This document shows positions 8,244 through 18,021 of a stretch of DNA of 64,000 nucleotides, in pieces; position 1 is the first letter of the stretch, and the number at the start of each line of letters is the position of its first letter. Under the pieces are notes generated by a model, which saw only the letters and a list, made by a program, of their open reading frames with translations, was not told the origin of the DNA and searched no databases. The translations under genes and the position numbers were made by a program. The stretch comes from Mycobacterium sp. 4858. Its GTDB lineage: Bacteria; Actinomycetota; Actinomycetes; Mycobacteriales; Mycobacteriaceae. The stretch spans positions 1,240,001 to 1,304,000 of the forward strand of contig NZ_LT968775.1 of the NCBI RefSeq assembly GCF_900240975.1. Reading direction: 5' to 3'.

Positions 8244-9098
8244 ATGGCAATGGCAGACACGGCATCGATTGGCCTCAAGGTTCGCGGCAAGGTCATCGTG
8301 ATCACCGGCGGCGCCCGCGGCATCGGGCTGGCCACCGCGACCGCGCTGCACAATCTCGGCGCCAAAGTCGCGATCGGCGACGTCGACGAGGTGCGGGTAA
8401 AGGAATCCGGCGCCGCGCTCGGCCTGGACGTCTACGGCAAACTCGACGTCACCGACCCGCACTCGTTCTCGGACTTCCTCGACGAGGTGGAACGCCAACT
8501 CGGCCCGATCGACGTGCTGGTCAACAACGCCGGCATCATGCCGCTCGGCCGGATCGTCGACGAGCCCGACTCCGTGACCCGGCGCGTCCTCGACATCAAC
8601 GTCTACGGCGTGATCCTGGGCAGCAAGCTGGCGGTCCAGCGCATGGCTCCCCGCCGCTCCGGCCACGTCATCAACGTCGCCTCGCTGGCCGGCGAGACGT
8701 ATATCGCGGGCGCGGCCACCTATTGCGCCAGCAAGCACGCGGTCATCGGGTTCACCGATGCCGCCCGGATCGAAAACCGCTCGTCCGGCGTGAAATTCTC
8801 GCTCGTGATGCCCACGTTCGTGAACACCGAGCTGATCGCAGGCACCTCCGGGGCCAAGGGCGTCAAGAACGCCGAGCCGTCAGACATCGCCGAGGCCATC
8901 GTCAGGCTAGTCGCGCATCCCCGGCCGCGGGTGCGGGTCACCAAGACTGCCGGCGCGATCATCGCGTCGCAGAAGTTCATGCCGCGCGCGCTGTCGGAGG
9001 GGCTGAACCGCGCGCTCGGTGGCGAGCACGTCTTCACCGACCACGTCGACGCCGAGAAGCGCAGGGCCTACGAGTCGCGGGCGCGCGGCGAAGAGTAG
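8244..9098 (+). CDS. Short-chain dehydrogenase/reductase (Rv1865c-like)
   Basis: A classical SDR of about 284 residues. The cofactor motif TGGARGIG lies at 21-28, NNAG at 94-97, catalytic Ser147, and Tyr160-x3-Lys164 in YCASK. It catalyses NAD(P)-dependent oxidation or reduction of an unknown alcohol/ketone. GGAGG precedes the start; a second ATG two codons later is equally possible. Length and position match Rv1865c. The stop codon lies inside the first unit of a 56-bp tandem repeat that continues toward the phosphoketolase gene, so the last codons belong to repeat sequence. Confidence 0.88.
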   Translation: MAMADTASIGLKVRGKVIVITGGARGIGLATATALHNLGAKVAIGDVDEVRVKESGAALGLDVYGKLDVTDPHSFSDFLDEVERQLGPIDVLVNNAGIMPLGRIVDEPDSVTRRVLDINVYGVILGSKLAVQRMAPRRSGHVINVASLAGETYIAGAATYCASKHAVIGFTDAARIENRSSGVKFSLVMPTFVNTELIAGTSGAKGVKNAEPSDIAEAIVRLVAHPRPRVRVTKTAGAIIASQKFMPRALSEGLNRALGGEHVFTDHVDAEKRRAYESRARGEE

Positions 9099-9225
9099 TC
9101 GGCGATCGCGAGCGCGGCGGAGCCGGGTGAAGCCGGGTCGCCGCGATCAGGTAGTCGGCGATCGCGAGCGCGGCGGAGCCGGGTGAAGCGGGTCGCCGCC
9201 ATCAGGAGTAGTCGGCGATCGCGTC
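9096..9225. repeat. 56-57 bp tandem repeat (about 2.3 units), VNTR candidate
   Basis: The block beginning TAGTCGGCGATCGCG starts at 9096, 9152 and 9209, giving two near-identical units (56 and 57 bp) and a truncated third. The units differ by a few substitutions, such as CGCGATCAGG versus CGCCATCAGGAG. The first unit contains the SDR stop codon, and the array ends about 35 bases before the phosphoketolase GTG. Such units are typical of mycobacterial VNTR typing loci; whether copy number varies cannot be judged from one genome. Confidence 0.85.
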
Positions 9226-9261
9226 GGGCGCCGTTCACCGCGGGCGCGGACAATCGGCGGG

Positions 9262-11631
9262 GTGAGCCTCCAAACCCGGACCACCGCTGCCCTGACCGAC
9301 GACCAACTCGACCTGATCAACGCCTACTGGCGCGCGGCCAACTACGTGTCGGTGGGACAGATCTACCTGCTGGACAATCCGCTGCTGACCGAGCCGCTGT
9401 CGCCCGAGCACGTCAAACCGCGGCTGCTGGGACACTGGGGCACCACCCCGGCGCTGAACCTGATCTACGCGCACCTGAACCGGGTCATCCGCGACCGGGA
9501 CGCCAGCGTCATCTACGTCACCGGGCCCGGCCACGGCGGCCCGGCGCTGGTCGCCAACGCCTACCTGGAGGGCACCTACAGCGAGGTTTACACCGGCATC
9601 GAGGAAGATGCCGAAGGGCTGCGAAAGTTGTTCCGCCAGTTCTCTTTTCCCGGTGGCATCCCCAGCCATGTGGCCGCCCAGACGCCCGGCTCCATCCACG
9701 AGGGTGGTGAGCTCGGCTACGCGCTGGTGCACGCCTACGGCGCGGCCTTCGACAATCCGGAGCTGGTGGTGGCCTGCGTGATCGGCGACGGCGAGGCCGA
9801 GACCGGGCCGCTGGCCACCAGCTGGCACTCCAACAAATTCCTCAACCCGGTGACCGACGGCGCGGTACTGCCCATCCTGCAGCTCAACGGATACAAGATC
9901 GCCAACCCCACCGTGCTGGCCCGGATCCCCCACCCCGAACTGGAATCACTGCTGCGCGGGTACGGCTACCGGCCCATCACGGTCGCCGGTGACGACCCGG
10001 CCGACGTGCACCGGCAGTTGGCCGCTGCGCTCGACGAGGCCTTCGACGACATCGCGGACATCCAACGCGCCGCGCGCGGCGGCAGGAGTCTCGAGCGTCC
10101 CGTCTGGCCGATGATCGTGCTGCGCACGCCGAAGGGCTGGACCGGTCCCAAGGTGGTGGACGGCAAGAAGGTCGAGGGCACCTGGCGGGCGCATCAGGTT
10201 CCGCTGGCCGAAACCCACGACAACCCCCAGCACCGGGCGCAGCTCGAGGAGTGGCTGCGCAGCTACCGTCCCGAGGAGCTCTTCGACGCCGACGGCAGGC
10301 TGCGCGCCGAGCTGCGGGCGCTGGCCCCCGGCGGCGATCGCCGGATGAGCGCCAACCCGCACGCCAACGGCGGCCTGCTGCTGCACGACCTCGACCTGCC
10401 CGATTTCCGCGACTACGCGGTTCAATTGTCGCGCCCGGGGACGGAGACCCACGAGGCCACCCGGGTGCTGGGCACCTTCCTGCGGGACGTGATCGCCCGC
10501 AACCGCGACCGATTCCGGCTGATGGGCCCCGACGAAACCGCCTCCAACCGGCTGGACGCCGTGTACGGGTCGACGGCCAAGGTGTGGTTGTCCGAGATGG
10601 GGCCCGACGACGAGAACCTCGCCGCCGACGGTCGGGTGATGGAGGTGCTCTCCGAGCACCTGTGCCAGGGCTGGCTGGAGGGCTACCTGCTGACCGGCCG
10701 GCACGGGCTGTTCAACTGCTACGAGGCGTTCGTCCACATCGTCGACTCGATGCTCAACCAGCACGCCAAGTGGCTGGCCACCAGCCGCGAGCTGCCGTGG
10801 CGGCGGCCGATCGCGTCGCTGAACTACCTGCTGTCCTCGCACGTGTGGCGCCAGGACCACAACGGCGCGTCGCACCAGGACCCCGGTTTCATCGACCTGG
10901 TGGCCAACAAGCGGGCCGAGCTGACCCGGGTCTACCTGCCGCCGGACGGCAACACCCTGTTGTCGGTCGCTGACCACTGCCTGCGCAGCCGCGACTACAT
11001 CAACGTCATCGTCGCGGGCAAGCAGCCGGCCCTGGCCTACCTCGACATGGACTCCGCGATCGCGCACTGCGCGCGCGGGCTGGGCATCTGGCCCTGGGCG
11101 AGCACCGCCACCGGTGAACCCGACGTGGTGCTGGCCTGCGCCGGCGACATCCCGACGCTGGAGATTCTGGCCGCCGCCGACATCCTGCGCCGCGAACTGC
11201 CGGAGCTGGCAGTCCGGGTGGTCAACGTCGTCGACTTGATGCGGCTGCAGCCGGAATCCGAGCATCCGCACGGTCTGCCCGACCGCGAATTCGACGCGCT
11301 GTTCACCCGCGACAAGCCGGTCATCTTCGCCTATCACGGCTACCCCTGGCTGATCCATCGCCTCACCTATCGCCGCACCAACCACCCGCACATCCACGTG
11401 CGCGGGTTCAAGGAGCGCGGCACCACGACGACGCCGTTCGACATGGTGATGCTCAACGACCTCGACCGGTTCCACCTGGTCATGGACGTGATCGACCGGG
11501 TCGACGGCCTGGCCAGCCGGGCTGCCGAGCTGCGCCAGCGCATGGTCGACGCCCGGCTCGCGGCGCGGATCTACACCCGCGAACACGGCGAGGACGACCC
11601 GCAGATCGCGGGCTGGACCTGGGGGTCCTGA
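9262..11631 (+). CDS. xfp: Xylulose-5-phosphate/fructose-6-phosphate phosphoketolase
   Basis: A 789-residue thiamine-diphosphate enzyme that splits xylulose-5-P (or fructose-6-P) with phosphate into acetyl-P and glyceraldehyde-3-P (or erythrose-4-P). The length matches the family. Diagnostic motifs are [31 protein letters not shown], the TPP-binding GDGEAETGP with NGYKIANPT just after it, and [18 protein letters not shown] in the C-terminal half. GTG start. It sits between a VNTR-type repeat and a strong hairpin as a self-contained unit, with no acetate kinase or phosphotransacetylase gene nearby. I recall no phosphoketolase at this position in M. tuberculosis, so it is probably an accessory insertion or a lineage loss elsewhere. 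Confidence 0.93.
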   Translation: MSLQTRTTAALTDDQLDLINAYWRAANYVSVGQIYLLDNPLLTEPLSPEHVKPRLLGHWGTTPALNLIYAHLNRVIRDRDASVIYVTGPGHGGPALVANAYLEGTYSEVYTGIEEDAEGLRKLFRQFSFPGGIPSHVAAQTPGSIHEGGELGYALVHAYGAAFDNPELVVACVIGDGEAETGPLATSWHSNKFLNPVTDGAVLPILQLNGYKIANPTVLARIPHPELESLLRGYGYRPITVAGDDPADVHRQLAAALDEAFDDIADIQRAARGGRSLERPVWPMIVLRTPKGWTGPKVVDGKKVEGTWRAHQVPLAETHDNPQHRAQLEEWLRSYRPEELFDADGRLRAELRALAPGGDRRMSANPHANGGLLLHDLDLPDFRDYAVQLSRPGTETHEATRVLGTFLRDVIARNRDRFRLMGPDETASNRLDAVYGSTAKVWLSEMGPDDENLAADGRVMEVLSEHLCQGWLEGYLLTGRHGLFNCYEAFVHIVDSMLNQHAKWLATSRELPWRRPIASLNYLLSSHVWRQDHNGASHQDPGFIDLVANKRAELTRVYLPPDGNTLLSVADHCLRSRDYINVIVAGKQPALAYLDMDSAIAHCARGLGIWPWASTATGEPDVVLACAGDIPTLEILAAADILRRELPELAVRVVNVVDLMRLQPESEHPHGLPDREFDALFTRDKPVIFAYHGYPWLIHRLTYRRTNHPHIHVRGFKERGTTTTPFDMVMLNDLDRFHLVMDVIDRVDGLASRAAELRQRMVDARLAARIYTREHGEDDPQIAGWTWGS

Positions 11632-11634
11632 CGC

Positions 11635-11692
11635 CGAGATTGCCGTCACGGTTGTGCTTCGGGCGCGAACGACGACCGTGACGGCAATCTCG
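11635..11692 (+). terminator. Perfect 18-bp inverted repeat after xfp
   Basis: Arms CGAGATTGCCGTCACGGT and its exact complement ACCGTGACGGCAATCTCG are separated by 22 bases, beginning three bases after the xfp stop codon. The stem is long and very stable, with no T-tract. Likely a transcription terminator or processing hairpin for xfp; such palindromes also recur as dispersed intergenic elements in mycobacteria (recollection). Confidence 0.6.
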
Positions 11693-11732
11693 TTGAACCG
11701 TCGCCGCGGGGGGCCGCCGGTAGACTGGCCGG

Positions 11733-12497
11733 ATGCTCGACGCCGCCGGGACGCCCGACATTCACCATCCGGTGATCTCGCAGCTCTCGGCGCTGCACCG
11801 GGTTCGCATCCACCTCGACATCGCCGTCGTCGTCGCGGTCTTGGTGCTGACCAACCTGGTCGCCCACTTCACCACGCCGTGGGCCAGCGTGGCCACGGTC
11901 CCCGCCGCCGCCGTCGGCCTGGTCTTCCTGATGCGTGCGAACGGTCTGGACTGGGCCGACCTGGGTTTGGGACGCGAACACTGGAAGTCGGGGCTGGCCT
12001 ACGCGCTGGCCGCGGTGGTCGTCGTCGCTTCGGTGATCGCCGTCGGGGTGCTGCTCCCCATGACCCGGCCGATGTTCCTCAACCACCGCTACGCCACGGT
12101 CTCCGGCGCCTTGATCGCCTCGATGGTGATCATCCCGCTGCAGACCGTGATCCCGGAGGAGCTGGCGTTCCGCGGCGTGCTGCACGGCGCGCTGCATCGG
12201 GCGTGGGGTTTCCGCGGGGTCGCCCTGGCGGGTTCTTTGCTGTTCGGCCTGTGGCACGTCGCGACGTCGCTCGGGCTCACCAGCAGCAACGTCGGGTTCA
12301 CCCGACTGTTCGGTGGCGGCTTCGTCGGGATGCTGGCCGGGGTGACCGGAGCCGTGCTGGCCACGGGCGCGGCCGGCTTCGTCTTCAGCTGGCTACGCCG
12401 CCGCAGCGGCAGCCTGATCGCACCGATCGCCCTGCACTGGTCGCTGAACGGGCTCGGCGCGCTGGCCGCCGCGCTGGTCTGGCACCTGACGGCCTGA
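11733..12497 (+). CDS. CPBP-family intramembrane protease (Rv1863c-like)
   Basis: A 254-residue multi-pass membrane protein of the CAAX protease/bacteriocin-processing (CPBP, Abi) family. All three conserved motifs are present: EELAFR at 142-147, FGLWH at 171-175 and HWSLN at 235-239, which supply the Glu/His/Asn of the proposed glutamyl-type active site. Five to seven hydrophobic helices surround them. Length fits Rv1863c (about 256, recalled). Substrate unknown; it converges with adhA with only six bases between the stop codons. Confidence 0.85.
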   Translation: MLDAAGTPDIHHPVISQLSALHRVRIHLDIAVVVAVLVLTNLVAHFTTPWASVATVPAAAVGLVFLMRANGLDWADLGLGREHWKSGLAYALAAVVVVASVIAVGVLLPMTRPMFLNHRYATVSGALIASMVIIPLQTVIPEELAFRGVLHGALHRAWGFRGVALAGSLLFGLWHVATSLGLTSSNVGFTRLFGGGFVGMLAGVTGAVLATGAAGFVFSWLRRRSGSLIAPIALHWSLNGLGALAAALVWHLTA

Positions 12498-12503
12498 CGC
12501 CCG

Positions 12504-13532
12504 TCACACCAGCAGCACCGCCGCGCCGGCGATGCGGCCCGCACTCAGGTCGGCCAGCGCGCGATCCGCTTGGTCCAGCGGATATTCCGGCGTGGTCACC
12601 TCGATGTGGTGCTCGCCCGCGAACTCGAGGAACGCCCGCGCGTCGGCCCGGGTATTGGAGGTGACCGAGCGGACCTGGCGTTCCTGGAACAGATGACGCT
12701 GGTAGTTCAGCGGCGGAATGTCGGACAGGTGAATGCCGGCGATCGCCAAGGTGCCGCCGCGGTCCAGCCCTTCCAGGGCGGGTAGCACCAGATCGCCGAC
12801 CGGCGCGAACAGAATCGCCGCGTCCAGCGGCGCCGGCGGCGGATCGGCCGCCCCCTGCGCGGAGGCGGCGCCGAGCTGCATCGCCAGCTCACGCGCCTGG
12901 GCTCCGCGGGTCATCACGTGCACCTCGGCGCCCTGCGCCAGCGCGACCTGCGCGGTGATGTGGGCGCTGCCGCCGAAGCCGTAGAGTCCCAGCCGTCCGC
13001 CGGGTGGAAGATCCGCACGCAGCAGGGAGCGATAGCCGATGATGCCGGCGCACAGCAACGGCGCCAGCTCGGCGTCGCTGTATCCGGCCGGCAGCGCATG
13101 CGCGAATGCGGCAGGGACCGTGGCGAACTCGGCGTAGCCGCCGTCGGCGTCCCAGCCGGTGTAGCGGGATTGCGGGCACAGGTTCTCGTCGCCGCGGCGG
13201 CAATACTTGCACACACCGCAGGTGTGGCGTAGCCAGGCGATGCCCACGCGGTCCCCCACGCGGAACGCGTCGCCCTCCTCGGACCCGACCTCGACAACCT
13301 CGCCCACCACCTCGTGGCCGGGCGTGACCCGGTCGCGATGGACGGGAAGGTCGCCCTCGGTGACGTGCAGGTCGGTGCGGCACACCCCGCAGGCGCGGAC
13401 GGCGACCAGCAACTCCGACGGCCCCGGGCGCGGCACGTCGGCGGTGACTCGCTCGAGCGGGTCGGTGTCCATCGGCCCGGGCCGGCGCACCCGCCACGCC
13501 CGCATGGTCGTGGTGGTCAGCGGTGAAGCCAT
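12504..13532 (-). CDS. adhA: Zinc-dependent alcohol dehydrogenase AdhA
   Basis: A medium-chain zinc alcohol dehydrogenase of 342 residues. Catalytic zinc ligands are visible as Cys51 in CGVCRTDLH and GHE at 72-74. The structural zinc lobe is Cys105, 108, 111 and 119 in [15 protein letters not shown]. The nucleotide-binding segment [13 protein letters not shown] follows near residue 182; note GFGGSA in place of the common GxGxxG. It oxidises primary alcohols to aldehydes with NAD(P). Position between the CPBP and GlsB-like genes matches Rv1862. Confidence 0.9.
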   Translation of the reverse strand: MASPLTTTTMRAWRVRRPGPMDTDPLERVTADVPRPGPSELLVAVRACGVCRTDLHVTEGDLPVHRDRVTPGHEVVGEVVEVGSEEGDAFRVGDRVGIAWLRHTCGVCKYCRRGDENLCPQSRYTGWDADGGYAEFATVPAAFAHALPAGYSDAELAPLLCAGIIGYRSLLRADLPPGGRLGLYGFGGSAHITAQVALAQGAEVHVMTRGAQARELAMQLGAASAQGAADPPPAPLDAAILFAPVGDLVLPALEGLDRGGTLAIAGIHLSDIPPLNYQRHLFQERQVRSVTSNTRADARAFLEFAGEHHIEVTTPEYPLDQADRALADLSAGRIAGAAVLLV

Positions 13533-13580
13533 TCGTCCATCATGCCGCCAACCACCACGGCCGCAACGCGGTGACCGCTA

Positions 13581-13880
13581 TCAGGTCCGGCGCACCATGC
13601 CGACGATCCAGAGCAGGATCAGCGACCCCAGCAGCGCGGTGAAGAAGGTGAAGATCAGGCCCCCACCGGCGGTGTTGACGAAGAAGCTCAGGATGAAGCC
13701 GCCGATCAATGCGCCGATGATGCCGATCACGATGTCCATCAGGATGCCGGCGCCGCTGCCCCGGATGATCTTGCTGGCGAGCGCACCGGCCAGACCGCCG
13801 ATGATGATGTAGCCGATGATGCCGACGCTCGTGAACGTTGTTGAGCGTGCCAGATATTCGGTAGCTGCCATGACGTCCAT
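13581..13880 (-). CDS. GlsB/YeaQ/YmgE-type small membrane protein (Rv1861-like)
   Basis: A 99-residue protein made almost entirely of three hydrophobic helices separated by GGLAGALASKIIRGSGAGI, the conserved glycine-rich loop of the transglycosylase-associated (GlsB/YeaQ) family. Function is unknown beyond membrane location and stress association in other bacteria. A strong ribosome binding site (AAGGAGA) precedes the ATG. The gene is downstream of apa on the same strand but separated by a hairpin, so it probably has its own promoter. Confidence 0.85.
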   Translation of the reverse strand: MDVMAATEYLARSTTFTSVGIIGYIIIGGLAGALASKIIRGSGAGILMDIVIGIIGALIGGFILSFFVNTAGGGLIFTFFTALLGSLILLWIVGMVRRT

Positions 13881-13904
13881 GCGGGTCTCCTTATCGCTGG
13901 CAAA

Positions 13905-13923
13905 GCCCAGCTAGTTGCTGGGC
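13905..13923 (-). terminator. Hairpin between apa and the GlsB-like gene
   Basis: Perfect 7-bp stem GCCCAGC / GCTGGGC with a five-base loop. On the minus strand it is followed by TTT, so it can serve as the apa terminator or as a leader structure directly upstream of the GlsB-like ribosome binding site. Confidence 0.4.
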
Positions 13924-14006
13924 CGTCACTTCGGTATACCCGCTTTGCGTAACGGAAAAGGGTCCGATTCGGAGACGGTTAGCCCATCAACCTGACGCCC
14001 GGGCCG

Positions 14007-14960
14007 TCAGGCCGATTGCGTCCGCTGGGGTATCGGGGCGGCGGTCGGGCTGACCTCCCCGGCCGGCGCCGGGGCCGGAGCGGGCGCTCCGGGAGCCGGG
14101 GCTGCGGGGGCCGGGGCTCCCGGAACCGGTTGGGCGCCCGGGGCAGCCGGCGCGGCCGGCGCCGCCCAGGGCTGGATCGACTCGGCCAGCGCCTTGGCCG
14201 CAACCTTGTCCACCGGGTCGTTGGCCGTCCCGAGCCACACCACGAACCAGCGCTGCGGCGGTCCGGCGTTGGGCGAACTCGCCGCCGGCAACCCGACGAC
14301 GCCCGTCCAGATCTGCCCGTTGGGCTTGGACGCGTCGCTGAACTTGACCTCGTAGTACGACGCGCTGCCGGTGATGCCATTGGCCCCGGTGAGCGGGGTC
14401 GCCTCCTGGTTGATCCGGGTGCCCGGATACGGCAGGAAGAATTCACCCATGTCCGAGCCCAGCCGCACCGCGGCCTTGGCGTTGTTGGCTTCGGCGCTGG
14501 CGTAGAGCTTCTGGTCCAGACGGCCCATCACGATGCGGGTGTCGTTGGCGACGGGTGGCGGCTGGTCTGGCAGCGGCGGCTGCCCGGTCGTCTTGCTCAG
14601 CAGCGCTGAGCCGTAGTCGAGGTGGGAGGCGTCCGACTCCACCCAGCCCGGCGGCAGGACGTAGCTGAAGCCGCCGACGGCGTTGGCCACCCGGCCGGCG
14701 TTCGGGTCGACGGGAGGCGGCGGCGGTGCGTTCGGATCGGCCGGCGGCGGGGGCGGTGCCGCCCCGCCGCCGGCGGCGGGACCGGCCGCCGGCGGCGGGG
14801 CGGTCGTCGTGGTCGGCGGCACCGGGGTCGGGACCTCCGGGTCGGCGTACGACGTCGCCGGCAATGCGATCGTGACGGCGCTGGCGCTGGTCACCGTGGC
14901 TATCGCCAGCGTCGCCCACAGGCCTTTGCGACGTGTCGAGTTGGGCTCCACCTGATCCAT
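14007..14960 (-). CDS. apa: Alanine/proline-rich secreted antigen Apa (fibronectin attachment protein)
   Basis: A 317-residue secreted glycoprotein-type adhesin. The signal peptide (about residues 1-39, ending SYA before DPEVPTP) leads to a Pro/Ala/Gly-rich segment (about 40-90), a conserved central domain starting [20 protein letters not shown] and including [28 protein letters not shown] and [19 protein letters not shown], and a second Pro/Ala tail. Apa binds fibronectin and is mannosylated in M. tuberculosis on Thr/Pro-rich ends; such Thr/Pro sites are present here ([10 protein letters not shown]). The gene lies directly after modC, hence its old name modD, but it has no molybdate-transport motif. 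Confidence 0.92.
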   Translation of the reverse strand: MDQVEPNSTRRKGLWATLAIATVTSASAVTIALPATSYADPEVPTPVPPTTTTAPPPAAGPAAGGGAAPPPPPADPNAPPPPPVDPNAGRVANAVGGFSYVLPPGWVESDASHLDYGSALLSKTTGQPPLPDQPPPVANDTRIVMGRLDQKLYASAEANNAKAAVRLGSDMGEFFLPYPGTRINQEATPLTGANGITGSASYYEVKFSDASKPNGQIWTGVVGLPAASSPNAGPPQRWFVVWLGTANDPVDKVAAKALAESIQPWAAPAAPAAPGAQPVPGAPAPAAPAPGAPAPAPAPAGEVSPTAAPIPQRTQSA

Positions 14961-15080
14961 GGCGACGAACCTACCGTGTTACCGCTGTGACGCAAGGAGC
15001 CTTGCGGACAATTGCTGCGCCGTTTTGCCGATGTTGCCGACGCGCAACCCGCCGGCGGCCGGGCGGTCTCGGCCACCCCC

Positions 15081-16187
15081 TCAATTCGCCGCCGGATACA
15101 AGGTCACCTCGTGGGCTTTCACCGAGAACCACACCCTTTCGCCGGGCGCCAGCCGCAGCTCGGATGCGGCGTCGACGGTGATCTCCGCGGCCAGACCGGG
15201 GGCCCCATCGGATTGCTGCTCCCCGCGCACCAGGACCGCCGACCCGCGAATGTCCAGCTCCGCGATCGTCACCTCGACAGTGTTGCGTGGGCTGCCGTGC
15301 GGTTGCTCCCGATAAACCGCCACCGCCGTGGGTGGGAAGACCGCGATCGCGTTGCGCCCCGGGGCGAGGTCTGCACCCCTGTCGTGCGCGGCGGCCGCGT
15401 GCCAGCGGGCACCGGTGCGCGCGTGCAGGGACGCGTCGGGGGCGACGGTCCCGCTGACGAGGTTGATGCCCGCGATGCGCGCCCCGAAGTGGCTGCGCGG
15501 CGCCGTGAGCACGTCGGAGACCGGGCCGATCTCGGCGATCGCGCCCGCCTCGAGCACCAGCACCCGGTCGGCCAGCGTGAACACGTCCAGCAGGTCATGC
15601 GTGACCAGCACGACCGCGCAGCCGGTGCGGCTGACGACGCGGCGCAACACCGCGCGGATCCCCGCGGCCGCGGCGACGTCGAGACCCGCCAGCGGCTCGT
15701 CGAGCAGCAGTACGTTCGGCTCGGCGGCCAGCGCCCGCGCGATCGCCACCCGTTGGGCCTGGCCGCCGGACAGCCGGCGCGCCTTGCGGTCGGCGAGCCA
15801 CTCGGCGTCCACCTCGCGCAGCCAGCGCAGCGCGGTGGCGTTCGCCTCGCCCCGAGTGGGGCGAAGGTGCCCGCGTCGACTGTGCGGCCCGAATGCCACG
15901 TTGGCGGCGACGCTCATGTGTGGGAACAACAACGGCTCCTGCAACAGCAGGCCGACACGGCGATCGTGGGTGGCCACGTCGACCCCGGCCACGGTGTCGG
16001 TGAGCACCCGATCCCCTACCCGGACCAACCCGTGATCTGGGCGGATCAGCCCCGCGATCACATGCAGCACGGTGGACTTCCCCGCGCCGTTGGGCCCGAG
16101 GACCGCCAACACCTCGCCCGCGGACACGGCGAACTCCACGTCCAAATCGCGGTCGGCCACGACGGCGCGCAACTGCACTTCACTCAT
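15081..16187 (-). CDS. modC: Molybdate ABC transporter ATP-binding protein ModC
   Basis: A 368-residue ATPase of the molybdate importer. Walker [10 protein letters not shown] lies at 31-39, the signature [15 protein letters not shown] near 130 and Walker [13 protein letters not shown] just after it. The C-terminal ~100 residues form the TOBE/MOP oxyanion-binding domain. The ATG overlaps the modB stop codon by four bases (ATGA), indicating translational coupling. An open reading frame extends far upstream in the same frame, but that is a shadow of modB/modA. Completes modA-modB-modC. Confidence 0.92.
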   Translation of the reverse strand: MSEVQLRAVVADRDLDVEFAVSAGEVLAVLGPNGAGKSTVLHVIAGLIRPDHGLVRVGDRVLTDTVAGVDVATHDRRVGLLLQEPLLFPHMSVAANVAFGPHSRRGHLRPTRGEANATALRWLREVDAEWLADRKARRLSGGQAQRVAIARALAAEPNVLLLDEPLAGLDVAAAAGIRAVLRRVVSRTGCAVVLVTHDLLDVFTLADRVLVLEAGAIAEIGPVSDVLTAPRSHFGARIAGINLVSGTVAPDASLHARTGARWHAAAAHDRGADLAPGRNAIAVFPPTAVAVYREQPHGSPRNTVEVTIAELDIRGSAVLVRGEQQSDGAPGLAAEITVDAASELRLAPGERVWFSVKAHEVTLYPAAN

Positions 16188-16990
16188 GGCCGCGGCTGCC
16201 CCGCTTCGGCCCCGGCCAGGCGGTGCGCGCCCATCCCCAACACCACCAGCGCCGCCACGGCCACCAACAGGATCGACAACGCCACCGCCGCGTCGGCGTC
16301 GCTCACCCGCTGCAGATAAATCTCCAGGGGCAGCGTGCGGGTGACTCCCTGACGGGACCCGGCGAAGGTCAGCGTCGCACCGAACTCCCCCAGCGAACGG
16401 GCGAACGCCAGTACCGTCCCCGACATCAGGCCGGGCAGCAGCAGCGGCAGGGTGACCCGCCACCAGACGGTGCTGGGCCGGGCCCCCAGGGTCGCCGCCA
16501 CCACCTCGAAGTCGGCGCCCGCGGTGCGTGCGGCTCCCTCCAGGGAGATCACCAGAAACGGCAGCGAGACGAAGGTCTGCGCCAACACCACGGCGGCGGT
16601 GCTGAACGCGATGCTGATGCCGGCCGCTTCGAGGTAGCGACCGAGCAAGCCGAACCGGCCGAACGCGTAGAGCAGTGCGATCCCGCCGACCACCGGCGGC
16701 AGCACCAGCGGCAGCAGGATCAACGGCCGCAGCAGCCGCACCGGGCGCGCGGTGCTGCGGGCCAGCACCAGCGCCATGGGCACCCCCAGCAGCACGCACA
16801 GCGCGGTGCTGGCGGCCGCGGTCTTGAGGCTGAGGAACAGGGCCGTCTGCGACGACGAACTGGTGATCAACGACCAGAAATTGGGCCAGTCGACCTTGAC
16901 CGCGATGGCCAGCAGCGGCAGCACGACGAACACGGTCCCCACGCCGGCGGGGACGTAGACCCACCGGGGCAGATCCGTCGGCCGGTGCAC
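16184..16990 (-). CDS. modB: Molybdate ABC transporter permease ModB
   Basis: A 268-residue inner-membrane permease with about six hydrophobic helices. The cytoplasmic EAA loop that contacts ModC is visible as [23 protein letters not shown] start three bases after the modA stop, and a four-base overlap with modC, so the three genes are one operon. With ModA and ModC it imports molybdate for molybdopterin enzymes. Confidence 0.92.
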   Translation of the reverse strand: MHRPTDLPRWVYVPAGVGTVFVVLPLLAIAVKVDWPNFWSLITSSSSQTALFLSLKTAAASTALCVLLGVPMALVLARSTARPVRLLRPLILLPLVLPPVVGGIALLYAFGRFGLLGRYLEAAGISIAFSTAAVVLAQTFVSLPFLVISLEGAARTAGADFEVVAATLGARPSTVWWRVTLPLLLPGLMSGTVLAFARSLGEFGATLTFAGSRQGVTRTLPLEIYLQRVSDADAAVALSILLVAVAALVVLGMGAHRLAGAEAGQPRP

Positions 16991-16993
16991 GGT

Positions 16994-17767
16994 TCAGGGC
17001 TTGGCGAAGCCCGACCGGGCGAGGATGTCCTGACCGGCCGCACCGGTCACCATGGCCACGAACCGTTGCGCCAGCGTTGGTTGCGGTGCGTGTTTCAGCA
17101 CCGCGATCGGATAGCGGTTCACCGCGCCGGCGGCCTCCGGGAAGCTCACGGTTGTCACCTTGTTTCCGGCGCCGCGGGCGTCGGTGACGTACACCAGCCC
17201 GGCGTCCGCCTGCCCGGTGGTGACCTTGTTGAGGACGTCCGTCACGCTCGGCTCCTCGCTCACCGGGTGCAGGCGCACCCCGGTGCTGTCTTCGACCCGT
17301 TGGGTCGCCGATCCACACGGCACGGGCTGCTGGCAGACCACCACGCCCAGCCCGGGCCTGGCAAGGTCCGAGAAGGATCCGACCCTTTTGGGGTTGCCGG
17401 GCGCGGTGACGATCACCAGCGTGTTGGAGGCGAAGTTGGTCGGGTCGCCGGCGAGCAGGCCGGCTTTGGCGACCGTGTTCATCTGCGCGGTGTCCGCCGA
17501 TGCGAAGACGTCGGCGGTCGCGCCCTGGGTCAACTGGGTGGCCAGCTCCGAGGAACCGGCGAACTCGAATTCGACGTCGGTGCCGGCATTTTGGGCTTTG
17601 AACTGCGCGCTGAGCTGAGTGAACGCGGACTTCAGCGAGGCCGCGGCGAACACCAGGAGCTTCCCCGAGCCGCCAGCGGGCTGGGACGGGGGTTTCGAAC
17701 CGCATCCGACCAGGCCCACGGCCAGCGCCACCGAAACCGCACCGGCCAGCATCCCGATCCGCCGCAT
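16994..17767 (-). CDS. modA: Molybdate-binding lipoprotein ModA
   Basis: A 257-residue periplasmic-side binding protein. The lipoprotein signal ends in LVGC with lipidated Cys22. The mature part starts KLLVFAAASLKSAFTQL, the characteristic ModA opening with an oxyanion-binding Ser, and contains ADVFASADTAQM and DAGLVYVTDA. First gene of modABC. The ~250-base upstream gap (to the divergent SDR-like gene) shows no clear ModE-type palindrome by eye; TTGGATAACTAT on the minus strand is a possible -10 region. Confidence 0.92.
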   Translation of the reverse strand: MRRIGMLAGAVSVALAVGLVGCGSKPPSQPAGGSGKLLVFAAASLKSAFTQLSAQFKAQNAGTDVEFEFAGSSELATQLTQGATADVFASADTAQMNTVAKAGLLAGDPTNFASNTLVIVTAPGNPKRVGSFSDLARPGLGVVVCQQPVPCGSATQRVEDSTGVRLHPVSEEPSVTDVLNKVTTGQADAGLVYVTDARGAGNKVTTVSFPEAAGAVNRYPIAVLKHAPQPTLAQRFVAMVTGAAGQDILARSGFAKP

Positions 17768-18021
17768 GCGTGCACCCTAACCCGCCGACGATGCGGCCCG
17801 CTTCCCGGCTTTATCGGCGCAAAAAAGTGACGGCCGAATAGTTATCCAAATGATCCGCGCGTCGCGACGGCAACAATTTCGCCGACTAGCTACTGTCCAG
17901 TAACATCTAGGCAGATTGATGCCATAACGCGCTGAGATCCCAGGCAGGTCCCCCGCAGCGGCCCCGTGGTTGGCCCGCGGAGCCGCCAGGGTCTGGGTTC
18001 AACGTTGAACACGAGGAGGTC

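Noticed and set aside
9946-11649. A 567-codon frame antisense to phosphoketolase
   Set aside because: Shadow of xfp, with no domain and no ribosome binding site.
15081-17705. One continuous 874-codon frame that would fuse modC to upstream sequence
   Set aside because: Only the part from the ATG at 16187 resembles ModC. Upstream it is out-of-frame modB/modA, and the ATGA overlap shows modC starts there.
17768-18021. ModE-type operator or molybdenum riboswitch upstream of modA
   Set aside because: No TATA-type ModE dyad and no Moco-riboswitch core could be recognised by eye in this gap.
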